From UBA9865 sp035647835 (GTDB taxonomy: Bacteria > Bacillota > Dethiobacteria > Dethiobacterales > Dethiobacteraceae), in assembly GCA_035647835.1 (NCBI GenBank), contig DASRMS010000154.1, positions 1 to 11,149 of the forward strand: 11,149 nt of DNA. Reading direction: 5' to 3'. Of this stretch, positions 1 through 5,884 are shown in pieces. Positions within the stretch are counted from its first letter, which is position 1. Every line of letters begins with the position of its first letter. The notes below the pieces were generated by a model, which was given only the letters and a program-made list of their open reading frames with translations, did no database searches and was not told the origin of the DNA. Both the position numbers and the translations under genes were made by a program.

Positions 1-213
1 CCACTATATAAAGATTTAAAGCAATATAGATTTGTAACTAGTAAAGCAGAAGGAGTAAAACCTTATTTTATTTATAACAATGCACAAATGAAAGACTTGA
101 TTTCTGCTATGCCTAAAACTACAGATGATATTAAAAAGATATCTGGTTTTGGAGATGTTAAAGTCCAGAAGTATGGAAAAGAGATTTTAGAAATAGTCAA
201 TAAAAACAGGTAA
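1..213 (+). CDS. C-terminal end of an HRDC-domain protein, probably a DNA helicase (partial, 5' end outside window)
   Basis: The frame is open from base 1 to the TAA at 211-213, giving 70 residues with no start in view. The residues match an HRDC (helicase and RNase D C-terminal) domain: a first helix with KDLKQYRFVTSKAEG, the segment KPYFIYNNAQMKDLI, then MPKTTDDIKKISGFGDVKVQKYG, which is the helix-hairpin-like 'GFG..KV.KYG' part of the fold, and a closing helix EILEIVNKN. HRDC domains bind nucleic acid as an accessory module at the C-terminus of RecQ, some UvrD/Pif1-type helicases and RNase D. The catalytic part is outside the window, so the parent enzyme cannot be told apart. The stretch is AT-richer than the phosphate operon downstream. 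The domain call is fairly secure and the helicase identity is inference. Confidence 0.75.
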   Translation, partial: PLYKDLKQYRFVTSKAEGVKPYFIYNNAQMKDLISAMPKTTDDIKKISGFGDVKVQKYGKEILEIVNKNR

Positions 214-260
214 TGAAAAACTTATACCACATCAGTATCCAGATTTAGAAGCAAAAATGT

Positions 261-310
261 ATATCCCAGCTTATTGTTCAACGACTTAATGGCTGGGGTG
301 TGTATTTTGG
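261..310 (+). terminator. possible terminator of the HRDC-domain gene
   Basis: Bases 261-270 (ATATCCCAGC) can pair with 292-301 (GCTGGGGTGT) as a 10-bp stem that includes two G:T pairs, around a 21-base loop. A short T-rich run (ATTTTGG) follows. The position about 50 bases after the stop at 213 fits a factor-independent terminator. The long loop and weak T tract make it uncertain. Confidence 0.4.
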
Positions 311-381
311 TATTTTATTACTGTTTAGGGATCGAAAAAGCTCCTTTTCTTATGTATGATGGAAGCCATTAGGGGATTGTG

Positions 382-387
382 TATAAT
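382..387 (+). promoter_or_regulatory. candidate -10 element for the riboswitch transcript
   Basis: A perfect TATAAT lies at 382-387, which would start transcription near 393, about 35 bases before the riboswitch aptamer. No good -35 hexamer sits 16-18 bases upstream (the 17-base position reads ATGGAA). The call therefore rests on the -10 match and on the need for a transcript start ahead of the aptamer. Confidence 0.3.
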
Positions 388-429
388 TATAGTTGTAAAC
401 TGACAAACCATGATAGATTAATACAGGGT

Positions 430-521
430 CACTCGATATTAGCAAACCCAGCGAAAGTTGGGGACGCAAAGCAGATGGTCTACGGCACGTGTGTGCTATG
501 ACAGTCTGGCTACCGAAGGTG
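430..521 (+). ncRNA. GEMM-I cyclic-dinucleotide riboswitch aptamer (c-di-GMP-I class, possible cGAMP variant)
   Basis: The conserved GEMM-I core is present in order. AGCAAACC lies at 441-448. A hairpin CCCAGC-GAAA-GTTGGG with a GNRA tetraloop follows at about 447-462. The invariant GGGACGCAAAGC is at 461-472. A second long stem pairs 473-480 (AGATGGTC) with 500-507 (GACAGTCT) and is capped by GCAC-GTGT-GTGC at 485-496, with TCTACGG and CTATGA flanking the position of the tetraloop receptor. The closing GGCTACCG is at 508-515. The basal P1 pairing is weak (430-433 with 518-521), but an outer 9-bp stem pairs 424-432 with 535-543. GEMM-I RNAs bind c-di-GMP. In the Vc2 numbering the base that contacts one guanine (G20) corresponds here to A441, and A at this site is typical of GEMM-Ib RNAs that accept 3',3'-cGAMP. 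No coding gene follows directly. Confidence 0.88.
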
Positions 522-623
522 CATTTTTATTGGGGTGACCTTGCGTTTGAATACATACATGCTTGCAATGACTTCTGGTAGAAACATCAAGCGATAGATA
601 CGAAAAAATATGAGTTTTTTATT

Positions 624-659
624 GGCGGGCGTTCTGGTTAACAGATGTTCTGCCTTTTT
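624..659 (+). terminator. terminator hairpin downstream of the riboswitch
   Basis: GGCGGG (624-629) pairs with TCTGCC (649-654), then a 3x3 internal loop, then TCTG (633-636) pairs with CAGA (642-645) around GTTAA. Five T residues follow at 655-659. ATGAG (610-614) and CTCAT (660-664) could also pair outside the T tract. The hairpin is about 100 bases after the aptamer. It may be the riboswitch's expression platform or simply the end of its transcript. I found no clear antiterminator pairing partner in the aptamer. Confidence 0.55.
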
Positions 660-880
660 CTCATGCCAAAAAGAATATTGTGCTTTTTAACATGTTGATT
701 CGATGGTAGTTAAATAGTCAGAGATCTAAGCGTACATAAATTGAATACGCTGGGTCGGATTGTGTAGTTTGACCGCAGTAATTGTGCACTATGATCTGTC
801 GGCGAAATCCCTCTGTATAATGGATTTAATAACCTTGTTAAAATAAGGTTCATTCTGCCTTGTTGTCTGCTGCAGGTGAT
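660..880. other. unassigned intergenic stretch between terminator and pst promoter
   Basis: I see no gene with a ribosome binding site on either strand here. Two modest structures are visible. CTGGGTC (750-756) pairs with GACCGCAG (771-778) with one bulged G. AACCTT (831-836) pairs with AAGGTT (845-850) around eight bases. A TATAAT at 816-821 lacks a matching -35. Nothing in the stretch matches an RNA family I recognise. Confidence 0.4.
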
Positions 881-881
881 T

Positions 882-935
882 TTAACCTTCATTTAACATT
901 GCCTGCCTTTTGCTTTAACATTGGCTTGTTATAAT
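882..935 (+). promoter_or_regulatory. PhoP/PhoB-type Pho box array and promoter of the pst operon
   Basis: TTAACC (882-887), TTAACA (893-898) and TTAACA (915-920) stand exactly 11 and 22 bases apart, with a degenerate TGCCTT at the missing 904 register. The 11-bp direct-repeat period and the TTAACA-like unit are typical of PhoP binding sites in Firmicutes. The last repeat ends 9 bases before a perfect -10 TATAAT (930-935). The -35 position (CTTTTG, 907-912) is poor, as expected for an activator-dependent promoter. Transcription would start near 942, just ahead of the pstS ribosome binding site GAGGAGG at 955-961. The response regulator encoded at 5180 is the likely activator. Confidence 0.8.
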
Positions 936-967
936 CAGGCTGAAGATAAATCAAGAGGAGGTTAATA

Positions 968-1870
968 ATGAATAAAAACTTGAAGCTATTCGTGTGGAGT
1001 ATGAGTGTACTGGTGGTGCTTGGCAGCTTGGTGGGCTGTGGCAGTCAAGGTGACACACATGGCAACGATATTTATGAGATTAAGGGGTCTGACAGTGAGG
1101 TAAATTTAGTGACTGCTTTAGTTGAAGCGTATGCGAAAGGGAATAACGAGGTAGAATTTTCCGTTACCGGCGGTGGTTCCGGCACCGGCATTGCCGCCTT
1201 AATCAACAACCAGACTGATGTCGCAAATTCGTCTCGCCAGATTAAAGAGCAGGAAGTTACGGATGCTAAGGCGCAGGGTGTAGAGCCAGTACCGATTGTT
1301 TTTGCTATGGATGGCGTGGCGATTATTGTTAATGCTGATAACAATGTGAAGCAGTTAACTGTGACAGAAATCGGCAATATATTTGCTGGGGAGATCACCA
1401 ACTGGAAAGAAGTGGGTGGTCCTGACCAGGAGATTACTTTGTATGGTCGTCAAAGCAGTTCTGGTACCTTTAGTTATGTGATGGAGCGAGTGGTGAAAAA
1501 TGATTATGCCCAGTCTATGAAGCAGATGAATGGTAATTCAGAGATTGTGGAAAGTGTGGCAAATGACAAATCAGCAATTGGCTATGTGGCTCTGGGGTAC
1601 ATTCAGGACGCCACGGGCATCAAAGCTCTTGGTGTGTCAGAGGATGGTACTGATCCTTATGTTAATCCCAGCGATTACCAGAGAGTCAAAAACGGTGAGT
1701 ATGTCTTGACACGACCGCTTTATCAATACTTTAATGGCCTGCCGAGCGGAGCGCTGCGTGAGTATGTGGAGTTTGAATTAAGCACCAGCGGACAGGAATT
1801 AGTGGGAGCAGAGGGATTTCTACCGGTTACGGAGACCTATCGCCAAGAAAACGAAAAATACCTAAAGTAG
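968..1870 (+). CDS. pstS: phosphate ABC transporter substrate-binding lipoprotein PstS
   Basis: PstS is the extracellular lipoprotein that captures inorganic phosphate and hands it to the PstCA permease. The 300-residue product starts with a lipoprotein signal peptide: a charged MNKNLK, a hydrophobic stretch, then the lipobox L21-V-G-C24 with C24 as the lipidated residue. The mature part has the family's phosphate-binding segments: GSDS (40-43), the glycine/serine loop GGGSGTG (68-74), TDVANSSR (83-90), the conserved DG at 115-116, and RQSSSGT (161-167). Length is normal for a Gram-positive PstS. The ATG at 968 follows GAGGAGG by six bases. It is the first gene of the operon behind the Pho boxes and is probably strongly induced by phosphate starvation. 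A possible stem-loop before pstC may keep pstS expression above that of the membrane genes. Confidence 0.96.
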   Translation: MNKNLKLFVWSMSVLVVLGSLVGCGSQGDTHGNDIYEIKGSDSEVNLVTALVEAYAKGNNEVEFSVTGGGSGTGIAALINNQTDVANSSRQIKEQEVTDAKAQGVEPVPIVFAMDGVAIIVNADNNVKQLTVTEIGNIFAGEITNWKEVGGPDQEITLYGRQSSSGTFSYVMERVVKNDYAQSMKQMNGNSEIVESVANDKSAIGYVALGYIQDATGIKALGVSEDGTDPYVNPSDYQRVKNGEYVLTRPLYQYFNGLPSGALREYVEFELSTSGQELVGAEGFLPVTETYRQENEKYLK

Positions 1871-1874
1871 GGTA

Positions 1875-1904
1875 CTCCTCCTATTGCCAACTATCAGAGG
1901 GGAG
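1875..1904 (+). promoter_or_regulatory. possible hairpin masking the pstC ribosome binding site
   Basis: CTCCTC (1875-1880), an anti-Shine-Dalgarno-like sequence, can pair with GGGGAG (1899-1904) over six pairs with one G:T. GGGGAG is the core of the pstC ribosome binding site (AGAGGGGAG, 1896-1904). The loop is 18 bases. Such a stem could lower pstC translation relative to pstS, which is needed in large excess. Confidence 0.35.
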
Positions 1905-1912
1905 AACTGCAG

Positions 1913-2791
1913 ATGTATGGTCACAAAGATAAACTAATTGCTTCTTTTCTAACTTTAATCGGTGTTTTTATTATCTTGCTTGTCATTGGCATTTTTGGTT
2001 TGCTGATTAGTAATAGTTTTGCTGCCTGGCAAGAAATAGGTTTGCGTGATTTTTTAGGCAGTACTGTTTGGAATCCGTCGGGTTATCAGTCTAATAGCTA
2101 TGGGATCTTAGGCATGATTGCCAGCACCTTACTGGTAACTGCCGGGGCAATGCTGACGGCGGTATCAGTGGGTATTGCCTGCGCTCTTTATTTAGCAGAA
2201 ATTGCTGCTCCCTGGGAGCGTGAAATAATTAAGCCGATAGTGGAGATCTTAGCGGCCATTCCTTCAGTTGTGCTGGGTTTCTTTGGCATTGTTGTCTTAG
2301 CGCCGCTGCTTGCCCGCCTCTTACATTTAAACAATGGCTTAAACGCTTTAAATGGTTCGCTGCTGTTGGCGCTGATGTCTCTGCCGACAATTATCAGTAT
2401 AGCTGAAGATGCCTTAAACAGCGTGCCGCAGGAGTATAAGGAAGCTTCTTTGGCCTTAGGCGCAACAAGGATGCAGACGCTGCTCAAGGTGTCTCTGCCG
2501 ACGGCCGCGTCCGGGGTAACGGCGGCTGTGTTGCTGGGGATTGGCCGCGCCATTGGTGAGACAATGACTGTCATCATGGCCACAGGCAATGCTTTAGCTT
2601 TCCCCTCCGGCTTTTTGAGCTCGGTGCGCACGATGACAGCAACGATCGCCGCGGAACTTGGTGAGGTGCCTTATAACAGTCTGCACTATCAAGCTTTGTT
2701 CGCCATTGGTTTTCTGCTTTTTGCGCTAAGTTTTGTCATCAGTTTGGTGGCTGATTATTTCTTACAACGAGCAGCTGAGAGGAGCAAATAA
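1913..2791 (+). CDS. pstC: phosphate ABC transporter permease PstC
   Basis: PstC is one of the two membrane subunits that form the phosphate channel. The 292-residue product has an N-terminal membrane helix (about 8-33), a short external segment containing WNPSGYQS (53-60), and five further hydrophobic segments from about residue 64 to 285, the usual six-helix plan. The cytoplasmic EAA loop that docks onto the ATPase is clear at 177-198 (EASLALGATRMQTLL and following). The PstC/PstA signature GRAIGET is at 211-217. The ATG at 1913 has AGAGGGGAG eight bases upstream. Its TAA stop overlaps the pstA start codon by one base, which suggests translational coupling. It differs from PstA by the longer N-terminal loop and by gene order. 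Confidence 0.95.
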   Translation: MYGHKDKLIASFLTLIGVFIILLVIGIFGLLISNSFAAWQEIGLRDFLGSTVWNPSGYQSNSYGILGMIASTLLVTAGAMLTAVSVGIACALYLAEIAAPWEREIIKPIVEILAAIPSVVLGFFGIVVLAPLLARLLHLNNGLNALNGSLLLALMSLPTIISIAEDALNSVPQEYKEASLALGATRMQTLLKVSLPTAASGVTAAVLLGIGRAIGETMTVIMATGNALAFPSGFLSSVRTMTATIAAELGEVPYNSLHYQALFAIGFLLFALSFVISLVADYFLQRAAERSK

Positions 2792-3660
2792 TGAAGCTAA
2801 ACAAATTAATGAGGGGTAAAGCTTGTGAACAGGTTGTTTTTGCCCTCTTGCGAGCTGTTATGCTGCTGGTGGTAGCGGTAGTTGCTTATCTTCTCTACGA
2901 TTTAGTCAGCAAGGGATATGGGGTGATAAGTTGGGAATTCCTCACAACTTTACCGCGGCAAGGGATGACCGCAGGAGGAATCCTGCCGGCAATCTTGGGC
3001 ACTTGCTATGTGACCCTGATGACGGCCGTGGCAGCGGTGCCGGTTGGTATCTGTGCTGCTATTTATCTCCATGAATATGCCCGGCAAAATCTTTTTACAC
3101 GTCTCATCCGTTTGGCGATTCGCAATCTGGCCGGCGTACCTTCGGTCGTCTATGGTCTGTTTGGGGTTGCCCTCTTTGTGCAGGCGCTTAAGTTTGGCTC
3201 ATCGATTCTGGCGGCAGGTTTAACCTTAGGGTTACTGACGCTGCCGGTAACGATTACCGCCACGGAAGAAGCGCTGAAGACAGTGCCTGATGCTTATCGG
3301 GAAGGAGCGTTGGCCTTAGGTGCGGGTAAATGGCAAACTATTAGCACCATTGTCTTGCCCTCAGCCCTGCCCGGCATTATGACGGGCTTAATCTTAGGTG
3401 TTTCACGGGCCGCTGGGGAAACTGCTCCCTTGCTTTTTACCGGTGTAGCTTTTTATTTGCCGCGTATCCCCAGCTCTCTTTTTTCCCAATTTATGGCCTT
3501 GCCCTATCACCTGTTTATTCTGGCCACCCAGCACCATGCCATTACACAAGTACGTCCTCTAGCTTACGGTACAGCGTTGGTCTTAGTTGTTTTGGTAGTG
3601 CTGCTTAATTTAGCAGCGATCATTATCCGGGCTCGACTGCGAAAGAAACTGCGAGGGTAG
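2791..3660 (+). CDS. pstA: phosphate ABC transporter permease PstA
   Basis: PstA is the second channel subunit and pairs with PstC. The 289-residue product has an N-terminal helix (about 16-40), then the PstA-type segment WEFLTTLPRQGMTAGGILPAI beginning at residue 48, and five more hydrophobic stretches. The EAA loop REGALALGAGKWQTI (170-184) contacts PstB. SRAAGETAPLLFTG (205-218) is the family's conserved patch. Length is normal. The ATG at 2791 shares one base with the pstC stop and has AGAGGAG six bases upstream. It ends directly before pstB, whose ribosome binding site straddles the pstA stop. Nothing is missing or unusual. Confidence 0.95.
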   Translation: MKLNKLMRGKACEQVVFALLRAVMLLVVAVVAYLLYDLVSKGYGVISWEFLTTLPRQGMTAGGILPAILGTCYVTLMTAVAAVPVGICAAIYLHEYARQNLFTRLIRLAIRNLAGVPSVVYGLFGVALFVQALKFGSSILAAGLTLGLLTLPVTITATEEALKTVPDAYREGALALGAGKWQTISTIVLPSALPGIMTGLILGVSRAAGETAPLLFTGVAFYLPRIPSSLFSQFMALPYHLFILATQHHAITQVRPLAYGTALVLVVLVVLLNLAAIIIRARLRKKLRG

Positions 3661-3669
3661 GTGGAAGAT

Positions 3670-4431
3670 ATGTCAGAGCTGAATACACTATGTACGGAAA
3701 ATTTAAATTTGTATTATGGCAAAGTGCAGGCACTAAACAATGTGACCATAAATATTGGCAAGCAGGAAGTAACCGCCTTGATTGGCCCGTCTGGCTGCGG
3801 TAAATCTACCTTTTTACGCACGCTAAACCGTTTAAATGATTTGATTGATCATGTAACTATTGAGGGGCGTGTCCTTTTGGAGGGAGAGGACATTTATGAT
3901 AAAAACTGTAATGTGGCAGCTTTACGAAAAAGAGTAGGCATGCTTTTTCAAAAAGCGAATCCTTTTCCCAAGTCTATTTATGAGAATGTGGCCTACGGAC
4001 CACGTATTCATGGCTTAAAAGAACGTCGTAAACTGGATGAGCTTGTGGAAAAGAGTTTGCGGGAAGCAGCTTTATGGCATGAAGTTAAGCATGATTTAAA
4101 TCGTTCTGCTTTACGTCTGTCCGGCGGGCAGCAGCAGCGGCTTTGTCTGGCCCGGGTGCTGGCAGTAGAGCCGGAAGTACTGCTGATGGATGAGCCTACC
4201 TCGGCGCTTGATCCCATTGCCACGCAAAAAATTGAAGATTTAATCCGCGAATTAAAAGAAAAATTCACGATTATTATTGTGACACACAATATGCAGCAGG
4301 CGGCTCGCGTTTCTGAGGTAACAGCCTTTTTCTTAAGCGGCGAGATTATTGAAAAGAACAAGACAGAGCTGCTCTTTACTCACCCCCAAGACCAGCGGAC
4401 AGAAGACTATATCACTGGTAAATTTGGTTAG
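3670..4431 (+). CDS. pstB: phosphate ABC transporter ATP-binding protein PstB
   Basis: PstB hydrolyses ATP on the inner face of the membrane to drive phosphate import. The 253-residue product has a full ABC set: Walker A GPSGCGKST (39-47), Q-loop Q94 in LFQKANPFPKS, which is PstB-typical, signature LSGGQQQR (150-157), Walker B VLLMDEP (170-176), D-loop SALD (178-181) and switch H206. I place the start at ATG 3670 because AGGTGG (3659-3664) precedes it by five bases. An in-frame GTG at 3661 would extend it by three residues but has no properly spaced ribosome binding site. The C-terminal HPQDQRTEDYITGKFG is the standard PstB ending. It is the fourth gene of the operon, tightly packed behind pstA. 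Confidence 0.95.
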   Translation: MSELNTLCTENLNLYYGKVQALNNVTINIGKQEVTALIGPSGCGKSTFLRTLNRLNDLIDHVTIEGRVLLEGEDIYDKNCNVAALRKRVGMLFQKANPFPKSIYENVAYGPRIHGLKERRKLDELVEKSLREAALWHEVKHDLNRSALRLSGGQQQRLCLARVLAVEPEVLLMDEPTSALDPIATQKIEDLIRELKEKFTIIIVTHNMQQAARVSEVTAFFLSGEIIEKNKTELLFTHPQDQRTEDYITGKFG

Positions 4432-4459
4432 GCCAAATCAGACTGAGGAGGATGTCAAC

Positions 4460-5119
4460 GTGAAACAACGTGGTGAGTTTACAAAAGCGCTGCTGGCGCT
4501 GCAGCAGGATATTTTAAAGATGGGTAGTTTAGTGGAAGAGATTGTGGCGCAGGCAGTTAAATCCTTGGAAGCGCAAGATTTACAGCTAGTGGCTGAGGTG
4601 TTCATACTGGAAAAGCAAATTGACCAATTGGAGCTGGAGATAGAAGATCATTGCCTGCGCTTGATAGCGACCCAGCAGCCGATGGCCAAAGATTTGCGAA
4701 AAATTGCCTCTGCTTTTAAAATTGTGCATGACTTGGAACGTATGGGCGACCATGCTGTGGATATTGCTAAAGTTACCCAGAAAATTGGGGCAGAACCGCT
4801 GATTAAACCGTTGATTGATTTACCGCGCATGGCTCTGACAGCGCAGCAGATGATTAAAGATGCCCTTGATGCTTATGTGGCTGAGGATATGGCTCAGGCT
4901 GAAACAGTGGGGCAAGCTGATGATACAGTCGATTCTTTGCATCAGCAGATTTTTCGTGAACTACTGTTAATGATGATGGAAAAACCGCGGGTGATAACCC
5001 AGGCTACTTATCTTCTATTTGTCAGCAGCTCGCTGGAACGTATTGCTGACTATGCTACCAATATTAGTGAAAGTGTCATCTACTTAGTTAGCGGCCGCCG
5101 CCTTGATTTGAATCAGTAG
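4460..5119 (+). CDS. phoU: phosphate signalling modulator PhoU
   Basis: PhoU is a cytoplasmic helical protein that restrains Pst transport and keeps the PhoR kinase off when phosphate is plentiful. The 219-residue product has the two symmetrical three-helix repeats of the family. Each carries a metal-binding E/DxxxD motif: DLERMGDHAVDI (91-102) and SLERIADYATNI (191-202). The start is taken as GTG 4460, eight bases after a strong GAGGAGG (4445-4451). An upstream in-frame ATG at 4349 would overlap pstB by 83 bases and add 37 residues unlike PhoU. The start lies 28 bases after the pstB stop, the normal operon position. Family and role are secure. Direct contact with this PhoR is inferred from known systems. 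Confidence 0.94.
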   Translation: MKQRGEFTKALLALQQDILKMGSLVEEIVAQAVKSLEAQDLQLVAEVFILEKQIDQLELEIEDHCLRLIATQQPMAKDLRKIASAFKIVHDLERMGDHAVDIAKVTQKIGAEPLIKPLIDLPRMALTAQQMIKDALDAYVAEDMAQAETVGQADDTVDSLHQQIFRELLLMMMEKPRVITQATYLLFVSSSLERIADYATNISESVIYLVSGRRLDLNQ

Positions 5120-5138
5120 AATTTTGTTTGTCCGTTTC

Positions 5139-5148
5139 GTGATAAAAT
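5139..5148 (+). promoter_or_regulatory. weak candidate internal promoter ahead of phoP
   Basis: An extended -10 (TGATAAAAT, 5140-5148) sits in the 60-base gap after phoU. No -35 at a good distance is visible. If real, it would give phoPR a basal level independent of the Pho boxes, and the ATG at 5147 would lie inside it and could not be the start. Confidence 0.25.
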
Positions 5149-5179
5149 GCTAGAATGTGAGAGAAGGGGGGTTACCAGG

Positions 5180-5884
5180 TTGCCATTGATTCTGATAGTC
5201 GATGATGAAGAAGCCATCATTGAACTCCTTACTTTTAATCTGGAACGGGAAGGCTTTGCAGTGGCTGCTGCTTACGATGGTAGAGAGGCTTTAAGTAAGG
5301 TAGCTGAGCTGAAGCCGGATCTGGTGGTGCTGGATTGGATGCTGCCGGAATTAGATGGTTTAGAAGTCTGCCGCCGCCTGCGTCAGGACAGCGAGACAGC
5401 ACTTATCCCGATTATTATGCTCACGGCACGCGGTGAAGAAATAGATAAAATTCTTGGTTTGGAACTTGGCGCTAATGACTATGTAACAAAACCCTTCTCT
5501 CCCCGCGAATTGGCAGCCCGCGTCAAAGCTCATTTGCGGACACGCCAGCTTAACCAGGTGCACAATAAGACGGCAGCCCAGACTTTAAAACGGGGCAGCT
5601 TGTATTTAGACGCTGATTGTTACTTAACAGAGAAAGACCGAGTCAACATTGAGCTGACGCCCAAAGAGTTTGAGTTATTATTCTTACTGGCGTCTCACCC
5701 TGGGCGTATCTTTCGGCGGGAAGTTATTTTAAACCACATTTGGGGTTATGACTATCCTGCAGATACACGTACTGTGGATGTCCATATCCGTTATTTGCGC
5801 CAAAAAGTAGAGGATGACCCCAACAATCCCACCATGCTGGTGACTGTACGGGGCGTAGGCTATAAATTTGCGGAGCAGCAGTGA
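5180..5884 (+). CDS. phoP: OmpR-family response regulator, PhoP/PhoB type
   Basis: This is the DNA-binding regulator of the phosphate response. The receiver domain (about 3-115) has the acidic pair D8-D9, phospho-acceptor D52 in LVVLDWMLPELDG, T82 and K104 in TKPF. After a linker comes an OmpR/PhoB winged helix (about 135-231) with LTPKEFELLFLL, the recognition region DTRTVDVHIRYLRQKV and the closing RGVGYKF. I prefer the TTG at 5180 as start: GAAGGGGGG lies eight bases upstream, and the protein then begins MPLILIVDDEE as in its relatives. The ATG at 5147 has no ribosome binding site. Length is then 234 residues, normal for the family. It overlaps the kinase gene by one base. It probably binds the TTAACA array at 882-920. 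Symbol phoP or phoB is a matter of convention. Confidence 0.92.
   Translation: MPLILIVDDEEAIIELLTFNLEREGFAVAAAYDGREALSKVAELKPDLVVLDWMLPELDGLEVCRRLRQDSETALIPIIMLTARGEEIDKILGLELGANDYVTKPFSPRELAARVKAHLRTRQLNQVHNKTAAQTLKRGSLYLDADCYLTEKDRVNIELTPKEFELLFLLASHPGRIFRREVILNHIWGYDYPADTRTVDVHIRYLRQKVEDDPNNPTMLVTVRGVGYKFAEQQ

Noticed and set aside
559..595. Tiny ORF (ATG at 559, 12 codons) just after the riboswitch
   Set aside because: No ribosome binding site is seen, and the same bases form a GCTTG/CAAGC hairpin (561-592). It could be a leader peptide, but nothing supports it.
689..696. AACATGTT palindrome and nearby TTAACA at 687-692
   Set aside because: It is a single short palindrome with no second TTAACA at 11-bp spacing, so it is not counted as a Pho box.
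710..892. 60-residue minus-strand ORF in the intergenic region before pstS
   Set aside because: It has no convincing ribosome binding site, an unlikely composition, and runs through the Pho box array. Probably chance.
4349..4459. Upstream extension of phoU overlapping pstB
   Set aside because: The 37 extra residues do not resemble PhoU, and a strong GAGGAGG sits right before GTG 4460.
5147..5179. ATG start 11 codons upstream for the response regulator
   Set aside because: It lacks a ribosome binding site and falls in a possible -10 element. TTG 5180 has GAAGGGGGG at good distance and gives the family's usual N-terminus.
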